The position numbers and the translations under genes were made by a program. The notes below the pieces were generated by a model. It saw only the letters and a list, made by a program, of their open reading frames with translations, ran no database searches and had not been told where the DNA came from. DNA of 64,000 bases from positions 434,001 to 498,000 of the forward strand of contig NZ_FOXS01000004.1 in NCBI RefSeq assembly GCF_900115775.1, read 5' to 3'. The DNA is from Hymenobacter arizonensis. Lineage in GTDB: Bacteria; Bacteroidota; Bacteroidia; Cytophagales; Hymenobacteraceae. This document shows positions 1 through 8,752 of this stretch, in pieces; positions within the stretch are counted from its first letter, which is position 1; the number at the start of each line of letters is the position of its first letter.

Positions 1-138
1 GCCAATGACCGACGGGATAAACGTCCAGCACAGCAGAAGGCAGGCAATGCCCTTGCCGATTTTGCCCAGATAAAAGTATTGGCCGCCGAAGCTGCCAAGG
101 AAGAAGGCAATGAACATTGCGGTGATGCGGTCTTTCAT
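1..138 (-). CDS. TM2 domain-containing membrane protein (3' end outside window)
   Basis: An ATG at 138 opens a frame that runs off the left edge of the window, giving 46 visible residues. It starts MKDRITAMFIAFFLGSFGG, followed by QYFYLGKIGKGIACLLL. This is the TM2 domain pattern: a first membrane helix ending in FLGxxGG, a short turn with the conserved FYLGK, then a second helix. TM2 proteins are small inner-membrane proteins with no settled biochemical role. The C-terminus is missing, so neither the length nor any extra domain can be judged. The domain call is firm and the function is not known. Confidence 0.8.
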   Translation of the reverse strand, partial: MKDRITAMFIAFFLGSFGGQYFYLGKIGKGIACLLLCWTFIPSVIG

Positions 139-202
139 GCAGGAAAAGGAAAAAGGGGAGTGGGATTAAAGAAAAGCAACAGTTTTCTCGAAGCTATTGT
201 CG

Positions 203-820
203 CTAAAAGTCACTGAAGTCTTTGTGGCTTGAGGTCATAGTAGCTTGCAGCTGCGCGAAATTTTGCCGAAGAAGCTGCGCAATGGCGAGCTTGTAGTTGC
301 GCCATTGTTTGTCAGACATCGACACAATCTGGTTCCGTTCCAAGGGTGCCCGGACATAGTCGCCGGAATATCCGGTGGTAGTGCCAGTCGGTGTGCTGTG
401 GCGTCGTAGGTTGGTGGCTACCACCCGGTAGCGTCCTTCTTTCACGTACACGCTCAGCGTATACGACACGTAGTCTTGGTGGTAGTCTTGATTGGCGTGT
501 ACAATGCCTTCGACCATAATTTTGCCTTGGGTTGGGTTGTACACCTGAAAGGCCGATGGCCGGGTTTCGGCTTCGTTGGCAATCCAATGAGCGGCACGGT
601 CATACAGTTGCTGCTGGGTTGCGCCGGGCACCGCAACCACTGTCGATAAAACGATGCGTTGCGTTGCTGGGTCAATGGGCAAGCCCGGAGTGGTTTCCAC
701 CACCGCCATAGGAGTAGCTACGCTGTGTTCCTCATGTCCTTGCGCTCTGGTACCGAACGGCAGCACAGAACCTGTCGCGAAGAGCAGCAACAGCAGCGCG
801 GAAAAACAGTGTGATGGCAT
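203..820 (-). CDS. Secreted DUF4468 domain protein
   Basis: A 205-residue protein with an N-terminal signal peptide (hydrophobic LLLLLFATG core, likely cleavage near GTRAQG at about residue 27). The mature part resembles the DUF4468 (TBP-like fold) family of Bacteroidota: an opening VVxVPGATQQQLYDRAAHWI, where a residue-exchange helix follows the first strand, then QGKIMVEGIV and a YTLSVYVKEGRYR strand pair. These proteins are exported and have unknown function. The start is taken at the ATG at 820 because the signal peptide follows directly. It stands alone, facing away from the ABC transporter gene at 994. The family assignment is by motif recognition only. Confidence 0.65.
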   Translation of the reverse strand: MPSHCFSALLLLLFATGSVLPFGTRAQGHEEHSVATPMAVVETTPGLPIDPATQRIVLSTVVAVPGATQQQLYDRAAHWIANEAETRPSAFQVYNPTQGKIMVEGIVHANQDYHQDYVSYTLSVYVKEGRYRVVATNLRRHSTPTGTTTGYSGDYVRAPLERNQIVSMSDKQWRNYKLAIAQLLRQNFAQLQATMTSSHKDFSDF

Positions 821-993
821 GAGGAGTTAAAAAGGACGATGGTATTCCGGTGCAGACCGCAGCCGGCGGCGCAATCAGCGCTCAATATAGGGGCCACGCA
901 TGTGTTGCATAGCAACGGCCTTTACTACCCAAGTACCTTCTGCCAAAACGGCCGTTCCCGCCTTCCGGCCCCAACCTTGCCTCGGCTTCCGCA

Positions 994-2868
994 ATGTTTA
1001 ATTTCCTGAAAACCATCTCCGCCAAACGCCCCACTTCCGGCGACAAGCCGCCCGTGAGCGTGCGCGAGCGGGTATCGGCGCTGCGCCACCTGCCCGCGTT
1101 TCTCAAGCTCATCTGGCAGACCAGCCCCGCGCTGGCCATGGCCAACGTTTTCCTGCGCCTGCTGCGGGCCGGCCTGCCGCTGGCCATGCTCTACGTGGCC
1201 CAGCTTATCCTCGACGCCGTGGTGGGCCTCACCCGCCTGCCCGCCCCCGAGCGGGTGCTGACGCCCGTGCTCACGCTGGTGGCGCTGGAGTTCGGCCTGG
1301 TGCTGCTCACCGATGCCCTGGGCCGCGGCGTGGCGCTGCTCGACTCCCTGCTCGGCGACCTGTTTGCCAATCAGTCGTCCATCCGCATCATGGCCCACGC
1401 CGCCGAGCTCGACTTGGACCAGTTCGAGGACAGCACCTTTTACGATAAGCTGGAGCGCGCCCGCCGCCAAACCCTCTCGCGCACCGTGCTCATGAGCCAG
1501 GTGCTCAGCCAGGGCCAGGACTTCGTGACGCTGGTGCTGCTGGCCGGCGGGCTGGTGGCCTTCCAGCCGTGGCTGCTGGGGCTGCTGCTGCTGGCCGTGG
1601 TGCCGGCCTTCCTGGGCGAGTCGCATTTCAACGAGCGCAGCTACTCCCTTTCGCACTCCTGGACGCCCGAGCGCCGCGAGCTCGACTACCTCCGCCAAAC
1701 CGGCGCCTCCGACGAGACGGCCAAGGAAGTGAAGATTTTCGGGCTATCCGATTTCCTCATCGGCCGCTTCCGCGAGCTGTCCGACGACTTCTACCGCCAA
1801 AACAAAAGCCTCGTGCTGCGCCGCGCTGGTTGGGGCACGCTGTTCGCGGCCATCGGCGCGGCGGGCTACTACGGCGCCTACGTCTATATCATTGCCCGCG
1901 CCGTGGCCGGGCAGATTTCGCTGGGCCAGCTCACGTTCCTGGCTGGGTCGTTTGCGCGGCTGCGCGGGCTGCTCGAAGGCATCCTCAGCCGCTTTAGTTC
2001 CGTGGCCGATGGCGCCTTGTATTTGCAGGATTTCTTCGACTTCTTTGCCCTGCGGCCCCGCATTGTGCGGCAAGAAGTGAAAGGCGAAACGGCACGACCC
2101 TTCCCCCGGCCCATCCGGCAGGGTTTTGAGTTTGAAAACGTCGGATTCCAGTACAAGAATGGTACAAAATGGGCCATCCGAAATTTAAGTTTTAAGCTAG
2201 AAGCCGGCGAAAAGCTGGCGTTGGTGGGCGAGAACGGCGCGGGCAAAACCACGCTGGTGAAGCTGCTAGCCCGCCTGTATGACCCCACCGAGGGCCGTAT
2301 TCTGCTCGACGGCCACGACCTGCGCGAGTACGACCCCGCCGAGCTGCGCCAGGAAATCGGCGTCATCTTCCAGGACTTTGTGCGCTTCCAGCTGCCGGCC
2401 GGCCAGAACCTGGCCGTGGGCCGCATCGAGGAGCGCGAGAACCAGCCCCGCATTGAAACCGCTGCCCAGCAAAGCCTGGCCGATTCGGTGATTGCCAAGC
2501 TGCCCGGCGGCTACACCCAAATGATAGGTCGTCGCTTCAATGGCGGCGTGGACTTGAGCGGCGGCGAGTGGCAGAAAATTGCCCTCGGCCGGGCTTACAT
2601 GCGCGATGCCCAGCTGCTCATTCTCGATGAGCCCACCGCGGCCCTCGACGCCCGCGCCGAGCACGAAGTTTTTCAGCGCTTCGCCGAATTAACCAAAGGG
2701 AAAACGGCGGTGCTCATCAGCCACCGCTTCAGCACGGTGCGCATGGCTGACCGCATCCTGGTGATTGAGAACGGGAATTTTGTCGAAATCGGCTCGCACG
2801 AAACCCTTTTGGCTCAGGGCGGGCGCTATGCCGAACTGTTCGCCTTGCAGGCGGCCGGGTATCGGTAG
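994..2868 (+). CDS. ABC transporter, fused permease and ATPase
   Basis: A 624-residue half-transporter. Residues about 40-340 form the transmembrane domain, with hydrophobic blocks near 50-110, 170-205 and 280-330. Residues about 375-620 form the nucleotide-binding domain: Walker A GENGAGKTT (about 412-420), a Q-loop at GVIFQDF, signature LSGGE (about 521), Walker B LLILDEPTAALD and H-loop ISHRFS. This is the architecture of type IV (exporter-like) ABC proteins that work as dimers in the inner membrane. The substrate cannot be read from the sequence. It seems to be a single-gene unit; the DUF4136 gene starts 59 bases downstream and could be co-transcribed. The ATG at 994 follows directly from a non-coding leader. 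Confidence 0.9.
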   Translation: MFNFLKTISAKRPTSGDKPPVSVRERVSALRHLPAFLKLIWQTSPALAMANVFLRLLRAGLPLAMLYVAQLILDAVVGLTRLPAPERVLTPVLTLVALEFGLVLLTDALGRGVALLDSLLGDLFANQSSIRIMAHAAELDLDQFEDSTFYDKLERARRQTLSRTVLMSQVLSQGQDFVTLVLLAGGLVAFQPWLLGLLLLAVVPAFLGESHFNERSYSLSHSWTPERRELDYLRQTGASDETAKEVKIFGLSDFLIGRFRELSDDFYRQNKSLVLRRAGWGTLFAAIGAAGYYGAYVYIIARAVAGQISLGQLTFLAGSFARLRGLLEGILSRFSSVADGALYLQDFFDFFALRPRIVRQEVKGETARPFPRPIRQGFEFENVGFQYKNGTKWAIRNLSFKLEAGEKLALVGENGAGKTTLVKLLARLYDPTEGRILLDGHDLREYDPAELRQEIGVIFQDFVRFQLPAGQNLAVGRIEERENQPRIETAAQQSLADSVIAKLPGGYTQMIGRRFNGGVDLSGGEWQKIALGRAYMRDAQLLILDEPTAALDARAEHEVFQRFAELTKGKTAVLISHRFSTVRMADRILVIENGNFVEIGSHETLLAQGGRYAELFALQAAGYR

Positions 2869-2927
2869 GGTTTGAATGTCAGGTAGGTTTGCGTAACTTA
2901 GTAGGCTCCATCCTCGTCCTGCTATCC

Positions 2928-3539
2928 ATGACTCAATCGTTACGCATATTACTGACCCTCACCATTTGTGCGGGTTTTGGCGGCTGCATGACCGCCCGTG
3001 AATCCCGCACCGAATCGGACTACAGCTACAGCGGCAATTTCCGTCGCTACCGCACCTATAATTTTATGCAGAGCCAAGGCCTCGTCAGCGACACCAGCCG
3101 CCTGGGGCAGGTGCTGCGCGAGGCCATTCAGCAGCGCCTGCAGGTGCAGGGCTACCGGGAGTCGACCAAGCGCCCCGATTTGCTGGTCAACTACCGGGTA
3201 TTTGAGGGCGCCATCAACTTGCGCGGCTACAACCAAGAGGAACTCGAGCGCTGGGTAGCCCAGCACGAAGGCGACGATGAAGAGACGCCCCCGGAGAGCC
3301 GCCATACCTACCAGCCCGTGCGCCGATTGCTCACCGACGGCACCCTGTTTGTGACCCTGGTAGACGCCCGCTCGCAGCGGGCCATCTGGAACGGCTACAC
3401 GTCCGGCGTCGACGTGCCCGACAATGCCCGCGCCGAGGCCGTGCTGCGCCGCTCCGTGCGCTCCATTTTTGACCGCTACCGCATTCTGGCCAAAGGCTAC
3501 CTCCTCACGCCCGAAACCATGGATGGCGGCGGGCACTAA
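2928..3539 (+). CDS. DUF4136 lipoprotein, copy 1
   Basis: A 203-residue predicted lipoprotein. The ATG at 2928 is preferred over an upstream TTG at 2889 because it is followed at once by a signal peptide ending in the lipobox FGGC (Cys about residue 20). The mature protein has the DUF4136 hallmark at its start (SDYSYSGNFRRYRTYNF), a helix EAIQQRLQVQGYR, DLLVNYRV, and a late TLVDARSQRAIWNGYTSG strand followed by VLRRSVRSIFDRY. DUF4136 proteins are envelope lipoproteins of unknown function. A paralogue follows at 3854 on the same strand, about 315 bases downstream, and shares the same block order. Confidence 0.75.
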   Translation: MTQSLRILLTLTICAGFGGCMTARESRTESDYSYSGNFRRYRTYNFMQSQGLVSDTSRLGQVLREAIQQRLQVQGYRESTKRPDLLVNYRVFEGAINLRGYNQEELERWVAQHEGDDEETPPESRHTYQPVRRLLTDGTLFVTLVDARSQRAIWNGYTSGVDVPDNARAEAVLRRSVRSIFDRYRILAKGYLLTPETMDGGGH

Positions 3540-3853
3540 GGTCGCAGGTGTTAGAACTTCCGGGTTGTCGACAAGTCAAGCAACGCTGTTCTAGCCTCCC
3601 ATTCTGCTAAAACAAACCACTACAAGCAAAGCTAAATACTAGGTGGTCTGAATTGGTAGGGGAGGCAAGTGCGTAGCTGTACTTGCCGGCGCAGCAAGGC
3701 AATTGCCTTTGGCTAGAGGCCGGTACAAAGAGGAGAATAGTGAGGTTGGTGAGATAAGTATTGAGGTAGTTTTCGAGGCTGTATAGCCTGTTTTCGTCTG
3801 ATTGTTCTTGTTTGGTTACAGCCTGTGCCGTTCACTATTAAATTCCCACCGTT
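3540..3853. other. Intergenic stretch between DUF4136 copies
   Basis: 314 bases with no convincing reading frame. It is less GC-rich than its flanks and shows no repeat family member and no clear Bacteroidota promoter box. Part of it presumably carries the promoter of the second DUF4136 gene, but nothing specific can be pointed to. Confidence 0.4.
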
Positions 3854-4474
3854 ATGCGTCGTACTGTCACTCTTTATTGCTTTATCAGTCTGGTAGCCTG
3901 CTTGTCTGCCTGCATGGCCACCCGCGAAGCCCGGGTAGATTCCGATTATAGCTACCGCGGCAATTTCCGGAATTACCGCACTTACGACTTTGTGTCGGGC
4001 ACCGGGCTCACGGCCGACACCAGCCGCCTGGGCCAGTCGGTACGCGAAGCCATTCAGCAGCGCCTGCAGGTGCAGGGCTACCGCTTGGCCCGCCGCCGGC
4101 CCGATATGCTGGTGAACTTCCGGGTATATGAGGGCGACATGAAATTCCACGGCTTTGTGCAGGAAGACCTCAGCCAGTGGATAAAGCGCAACATTGAAGA
4201 AAACGACGACACGCCCAAAGAATATCGCCAAGGCTACCAGCCCGTGCGCCTGCTGCTGGCCGAGGGCACGTTGCTGCTCACCCTCATCGACATGAAAACC
4301 AACCGCGCCGTATGGAACGGCTACGCGTCGGGCGTGAGTGTGCCCGAAGGGCCCATGGGCGAGGTGGTGTTGCGCCGCTCCGTGCGCTCCATCCTCGACC
4401 GCTACCGCGTCTTCACCCAGGAGTTTGCCAACGGCCAGCTGCCGCAAAGCCAAGAAGGCGGAACCGAGCGGTAG
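3854..4474 (+). CDS. DUF4136 lipoprotein, copy 2
   Basis: A 206-residue lipoprotein. The signal peptide ends in the lipobox LSAC (Cys about residue 20). It is paralogous to the gene at 2928: the same SDYSYRGNFRNYRTYDF opening, an identical helix segment AIQQRLQVQGYR, a matching SRLGQ block, and the same AVWNGYASGVSVP and VLRRSVRSILDRYR end blocks. The two copies differ through the middle, so this looks like an old tandem duplication rather than a recent one. It is followed 11 bases later, tail to tail, by xdhC. Its function is unknown. Confidence 0.75.
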   Translation: MRRTVTLYCFISLVACLSACMATREARVDSDYSYRGNFRNYRTYDFVSGTGLTADTSRLGQSVREAIQQRLQVQGYRLARRRPDMLVNFRVYEGDMKFHGFVQEDLSQWIKRNIEENDDTPKEYRQGYQPVRLLLAEGTLLLTLIDMKTNRAVWNGYASGVSVPEGPMGEVVLRRSVRSILDRYRVFTQEFANGQLPQSQEGGTER

Positions 4475-4485
4475 CCGCTCCCAAC

Positions 4486-5502
4486 CTACTCCGCGTGCCG
4501 CGCCTGAATGAGCTCCGCGGCAATGCTGACAGCAATTTCCTCGGGCGTCTGGCTGCCGATGGGCAGGCCAATGGGACCACGCAGCCGGGCAATGGCCGCG
4601 GTCGGGAAACCGGCTTCGGCCAGGCCCCGGCGCAGCTCGGTTACTTTGGCGGTGCTGCCCATCACGCCCAGGTAGCGGTAGGGCGCGGGCCCGGCAGGCG
4701 AGCTCAACAGCTGGCGTAGCACCAGGGCATCGGTGCGGTAGCCCACGGTCATCACCACCACGTACTGGTGCGGCCCGCTGGGGATTTCGGCGGCTATGGC
4801 CTCGTAGCTGACGACGCGCCGGTGATGCGCCGCCTGGTTGGCCGCCAGCGTGAGCAAATCGGGCCGGTCGTCGAGCACGGTCAGCTCAAAGTCTAGCAAC
4901 GCCAGCGCGTTGGACAAAGCTAAGCTCACGTGCCCGCCCCCGATGATGGTGACGTGGTCGCGAAAGCCCAACTGCTCGCGGTAGCACCACGCCGGACCCG
5001 GCTCGTAGCTGTAAAATGGAAGGCCGCTCGCAAGGGTAGCGGAACTGGCAGAGGCTGCGGGCTCCGCCAACTGCACCTGTAGCCCCGCGTCGGGGCGAAG
5101 AGACCACCTGCCGCGGGCGCCCATGCGCAAGGCGTTTTCGATGGCAGCAACCGTTGGCAAATCGGCCGCCGTGAGGGGCCAGAGCAGCACGTCCTGCTCG
5201 CCGGAGCACATCATGCCCGAGCGGTCGGTGGGTGCTTCGCGACGGTGAATCTGGGGCCGCAGCACGGGGCTGCTGTCGCCGGCCTGCACCCGCTGCCGGG
5301 CCAGCTCGATAAACTTGTGCTCCATGATGCCCCCGCCGATGGAGCCGGCCAGGTCGTCGGCCGTCACGCTCATCTTAAAGCCCTGGCGGCCCGGGCTGCT
5401 GCCGCTGCTGCTCACCACGCACAGCAGTGCCACGGGCGTACCCGCCTGCAGGCTGGCCGCCGCAAGGGTCCAAACGGGTAAGTCGCGAGGAGAGGCGGGC
5501 AT
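4486..5502 (-). CDS. xdhC: XdhC/CoxI family molybdoenzyme maturation factor
   Basis: A 338-residue protein with the two XdhC/CoxI domains. The N-terminal part has SSGSSPGRQGFKM (about residues 32-44) and GSIGGGIMEHKF (about 53-64), followed by a GMMCSGEQ cysteine block near 96-103. The C-terminal part is a Rossmann domain with VTIIGGGHVSLAL (about 184-196). XdhC binds molybdenum cofactor, promotes its sulfuration and delivers it to xanthine dehydrogenase. The xdhB/xdhA genes lie about 10 kb further on the same strand, so the accessory gene is at the far end of the purine cluster, not next to its client. Its start is 26 bases from a long inverted repeat (5531-5730). Confidence 0.9.
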   Translation of the reverse strand: MPASPRDLPVWTLAAASLQAGTPVALLCVVSSSGSSPGRQGFKMSVTADDLAGSIGGGIMEHKFIELARQRVQAGDSSPVLRPQIHRREAPTDRSGMMCSGEQDVLLWPLTAADLPTVAAIENALRMGARGRWSLRPDAGLQVQLAEPAASASSATLASGLPFYSYEPGPAWCYREQLGFRDHVTIIGGGHVSLALSNALALLDFELTVLDDRPDLLTLAANQAAHHRRVVSYEAIAAEIPSGPHQYVVVMTVGYRTDALVLRQLLSSPAGPAPYRYLGVMGSTAKVTELRRGLAEAGFPTAAIARLRGPIGLPIGSQTPEEIAVSIAAELIQARHAE

Positions 5503-5530
5503 GAGGAAGGGTTATTGATAAATGAACTTA

Positions 5531-5730
5531 ACTCCCCTCCTTGATAAGGAGGGGACGTTGCCGCGCCAGCGGCAACTGGGGTGGTTGGGTCGTTGAACGA
5601 TGGTTGAACGACTCTGACGTGAGTCGTGAAAGAGACCTCAACGACTCTGCCGCGAGTCGTTCAACGAATCCAACCACCCCCGTTTGAGCCCTTGGCTCAA
5701 ACATCCCCTCCTTATCCAAGGAGGGGAGTT
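5531..5730. repeat. Nested inverted-repeat element, family A, copy 1
   Basis: About 200 bases between xdhC and puuD. The outer ends are ACTCCCCTCCTT and the complementary AAGGAGGGGAGT. Each end is itself a hairpin (CCCCTCCTT/AAGGAGGGG). Inside these lie a small hairpin GTTGCCGC/GCGGCAAC on the left and GTTTGAGCC/GGCTCAAAC on the right. The core arms are GGGGTGGTTGGxTCGTTGAACGA and its complement ending CCAACCACCCC. The whole could fold as a multi-branched, cloverleaf-like structure. The same plan recurs at 22047-22223, and in a simpler form at 17407-17540. Confidence 0.9.
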
Positions 5731-5743
5731 TGATGTTCTGCTT

Positions 5744-7150
5744 TTACAGATTTTTCGCGCCCTGCTCAATCCAGCATTTGAGAATATCCCGCTCTTCCTG
5801 GGTCATGTCGGTTTTGTTGTTTTGGGGCATCGTCTTAGTCACCACCACGCGCTGCATGATTTTGTCTTTCAGGCGAATGATGTCTTCCGGGGAGTCGTAG
5901 ACCACGCCGTTGGGGGGCGACTTGAACACGTCGTCGGTGGGGGAGGAGGAGTGGCACTGCACGCAGCGGGTTTGCACTATCATGTTCACCCGGCTCATGG
6001 GTATTTCCTCGGTGCAGGCGGCTGCGGCGGTGCCGGTTTCGGCTTTCGGGGCCGTCACAAACACCACGGCTAGCAGCAGAGCTACTGAGCCCGGCAGCAC
6101 CCAGGCGTTGGACTGGTGCTTTTCGCGCAGGTTGAGCCAGTGCTTCACGCCCGCCGTGCCCAGCGTGATAACCGCCAGAATTGCCCACGGATAAGCGTGG
6201 CTGAAGGTGCTGGGGAAGTGGTTGCTCACCATCACAAACAGCACGGGCAGCGTCATGTAGTTGTTGTGCAGCGAGCGAGCCAAGGCGTTTTTGCCCAGCG
6301 TGGGGTCGAGCGGCGTGCCTTCGGTGGCGGCCTTCACCATGGCTTTTTGGGCCGGAATGATGGTGAAAAAAACGTTGCCCACCATGAGGGTGCCCAGCAT
6401 GGCGCCGAAGTGGATGTAAGCGGCCCGGGCACTGAAAATCTCGGCGTAGAAATAGGCAAACGCCGTAGCCACTGCAAAGCCCACTACCATAAACCACTTG
6501 CTGCGCACCAACTCCGTGCGACACAGCCCGTCGTAAATCAGCCAGCCCGCGATGAACGAGCCCACCCCAATGCCCACGCCCGCCAGCGGCGAGATGTCCA
6601 GCACGCGTGGGTCAACCAGCATGGAGCTGGCGTTGAAGTAGTACACCACAAACAGCAGGCTGAAGCCCGAGAGCCAGGTGAAATAGGCTTCGTACTTAAA
6701 CCAGTGCAGGCTTTTGGGGATTTGCTTGGGCGCCAGCTTATACTTCTCGAGGTAGTAAAACCCACCACCGTGCACGGCCCAAAGGTTGCCGGCTAGTTCG
6801 TCGCGCACGTTGTCGGTGCGATTGAGGGCGTTTTCGAGGAACACGAAGTAGAAGGACGCCCCAATCCAGGCGATGCCGAAGGTGATGTGCATGAGGCGCA
6901 CCACAATGTTCATCCACTCCATGAGGTGGCCGGCCCAGAGCGTGTCGCGCACCAGCACGTAGCAAATGCCCACTGCCGCCACTACGGCCAGCAGAATAAG
7001 CGCGTAGGAGTAGCCCTCCAGGGTAAAGCCGCTTTCGCCCACTACGCCACCATCGGGGCGGGTTTTGGCCACGCGCTGCAAGGCGAAGATGACGCCTAGT
7101 AGCAGCAGGAAGGCTACAATTAAGGAAAGAAGAGTAACGTATTGAATCAT
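5744..7150 (-). CDS. puuD: Urate oxidase (urate hydroxylase), membrane protein fused to cytochrome c
   Basis: A 468-residue protein that oxidises urate to 5-hydroxyisourate in the inner membrane. The N-terminal about 370 residues contain eight or so hydrophobic helices, with conserved blocks such as HITFGIAWIGASFYFVFLEN and HNNYMTLPVLFVMVSNHFP. The C-terminal about 75 residues are a class I cytochrome c domain: haem motif CVQCH (about 396-400) and a likely axial Met in TKTMPQNN (about 441). In this family electrons go to the respiratory chain instead of directly to oxygen as in cofactor-free uricase. HIU hydrolase and OHCU decarboxylase lie at 10825-11669, as expected. The gene is divergent from allB. 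Confidence 0.93.
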   Translation of the reverse strand: MIQYVTLLSLIVAFLLLLGVIFALQRVAKTRPDGGVVGESGFTLEGYSYALILLAVVAAVGICYVLVRDTLWAGHLMEWMNIVVRLMHITFGIAWIGASFYFVFLENALNRTDNVRDELAGNLWAVHGGGFYYLEKYKLAPKQIPKSLHWFKYEAYFTWLSGFSLLFVVYYFNASSMLVDPRVLDISPLAGVGIGVGSFIAGWLIYDGLCRTELVRSKWFMVVGFAVATAFAYFYAEIFSARAAYIHFGAMLGTLMVGNVFFTIIPAQKAMVKAATEGTPLDPTLGKNALARSLHNNYMTLPVLFVMVSNHFPSTFSHAYPWAILAVITLGTAGVKHWLNLREKHQSNAWVLPGSVALLLAVVFVTAPKAETGTAAAACTEEIPMSRVNMIVQTRCVQCHSSSPTDDVFKSPPNGVVYDSPEDIIRLKDKIMQRVVVTKTMPQNNKTDMTQEERDILKCWIEQGAKNL

Positions 7151-7191
7151 AAGTAATGGTATAGGAAAGGCGCGGCGAAGACAAGTAGAAT

Positions 7192-7282
7192 GTCATGCAG
7201 AGCGCAGCGAAGCATCTCGCGTGCAGTTGTAACTCAATCGCTGAACGAGGCGAGCGAGATGCTTCGCTGCGCTCTGCATGAC
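7192..7282. repeat. Long inverted repeat, family B, copy 1
   Basis: Perfect 29-base arms at 7192-7220 and 7254-7282 around a 33-base loop. The arms start GTCATGCAGAGCGCAGCG. The element lies in the divergent gap between puuD and allB, 42 bases from the puuD start. Related arms occur at 19110-19204 and 44724-44832 (shared pattern GTCATnnnGAGnGCAGC), always in gaps between genes. There is no T-run typical of a terminator, and both neighbours point away, so termination is not its role here. Confidence 0.9.
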
Positions 7283-7410
7283 GGACGGACCAATAAATGT
7301 TCTCACGGCCATCATCAAAGTGACGTTCACGCCGCAACTAGACACTTCATCTCCCCGGCAATTAATTAGCCCAGGAAAAAGTCCCCAATTTAGCGCCAAA
7401 CTTCTCCTTC

Positions 7411-8748
7411 ATGCCACACCTTGCCTTGCGCAGCCAACGGGTAGTCACGCCCGACGGCGAGCGCGCCGCCACCATTCTCATCCAAAATGGCAAAATTGCC
7501 AGCCTACTGCCCTTCGATGCGGAAGTGGGCGACGCAACTTTGGTGGACGTCGGGACCCACGCCATCCTGCCTGGCGTGATTGACCCGCACGTGCACATCA
7601 ACGAGCCCGGCCGCACCGATTGGGAAGGTTTCGACACGGCAACCCGTGCCGCACTAGTCGGCGGCCTCACCACGCTGGTTGATATGCCGTTGAACTCGGC
7701 GCCCGTTACCACCTCCGTGGCTAATCTGGAGATAAAGCGGGCCGCCACCCAGGGCCAGCTGCACACCAATGTGGGCTTCTGGGGCGGCATTGTGCCCGGC
7801 AACGCCGCCGAAGTAGAAGGCCTGATTGCGGCGGGAGTGCTGGGCTTTAAAGCTTTCCTGACACACTCGGGCATCGATGATTTTCCAAATGCCACCGAGG
7901 CAGATTTACGCGAAGTAATGCCGATTCTGGCCCGCCACCAGTTGCCACTGCTGGTGCACTGTGAGCTATCAGTGGAAGACGACGCCTGGAAGCTGAACGA
8001 CCACCGCTCGTACCCGAACTACCTCGCTTCCCGCCCCAAAGAGTGGGAAGACGAAGCCATCGCCTTGATGATTCGCCTGTGCGAGAAATTCCGCTGTCCC
8101 GTACACATTGTGCACCTTTCGTCGGCCAACTCTATTGCGCCTATTGCTTCTGCTAAGGCCAAGGGCCTGTCCCTGACAGTAGAAACCGGCCAGCACTACC
8201 TCTACTTCAACGCCGAGGACATCGCCGACGGCCAGACGCAGTTCAAATGTGCGCCACCCATCCGCGAAAAAGCCAACAACGACCAGCTCTGGGCGGCTTT
8301 GCAGGCCGGCATCATCGACTTCGTGGCCACCGACCACTCGCCCGCGCCGCCCGATTTGAAGCAGATGGCCACCGGCGACTTCACCACGGCCTGGGGCGGC
8401 ATTGCCTCGCTGCAATTTGCCCTGCCCGTGCTCTGGACCGCCGCCCGCCAGCGCGGCGCCACCCTGCCCGACCTGGTGCGCTGGCTGAGTGAAAACCCCG
8501 CCAAACTCATCGGCCAGAGCCACCGGAAAGGCCGTATTGCCGCCGGCTACGATGCCGATTTAATTGTGGTGGATACTGAAAAATCCTTCGTACTGCAGCC
8601 GGAGATGATTCTGCACAAACACAAGGTGTCGCCTTACATTTGCCAGGAGTTGTGGGGCGTCGTGGAGCAAACTTTTCTGGCGGGCAAGCAAGTGGTGGCG
8701 CACGCCGCCATCACCCACCTCAACCAAGGCAACATCATAACCCGGTAG
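7411..8748 (+). CDS. allB: Allantoinase
   Basis: A 445-residue cyclic amidohydrolase that opens allantoin to allantoate. Metal ligands and signature: DPHVHINEPGRTDWEGF (His60 and His62), the bridging lysine in GFKAFL (about Lys147), VHCE, HIVHLSSANS and VATDHSPAP. The EPGRTDWEGF stretch is typical of allantoinase and separates it from dihydroorotase and hydantoinase. It is the first gene of a tight operon: allC starts 4 bases after its stop, then allE. It reads divergently from puuD across a 260-base gap holding an inverted repeat. The ATG at 7411 is chosen because MPHLALRSQRVVTPDG is the expected family start. Confidence 0.93.
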   Translation: MPHLALRSQRVVTPDGERAATILIQNGKIASLLPFDAEVGDATLVDVGTHAILPGVIDPHVHINEPGRTDWEGFDTATRAALVGGLTTLVDMPLNSAPVTTSVANLEIKRAATQGQLHTNVGFWGGIVPGNAAEVEGLIAAGVLGFKAFLTHSGIDDFPNATEADLREVMPILARHQLPLLVHCELSVEDDAWKLNDHRSYPNYLASRPKEWEDEAIALMIRLCEKFRCPVHIVHLSSANSIAPIASAKAKGLSLTVETGQHYLYFNAEDIADGQTQFKCAPPIREKANNDQLWAALQAGIIDFVATDHSPAPPDLKQMATGDFTTAWGGIASLQFALPVLWTAARQRGATLPDLVRWLSENPAKLIGQSHRKGRIAAGYDADLIVVDTEKSFVLQPEMILHKHKVSPYICQELWGVVEQTFLAGKQVVAHAAITHLNQGNIITR

Positions 8749-8752
8749 CTGA

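Noticed and set aside
7192..7282. Family B repeats as ordinary transcription terminators
   Set aside because: Loops of 25-41 bases, no T-run, and a position between divergent genes (7192) do not fit termination.
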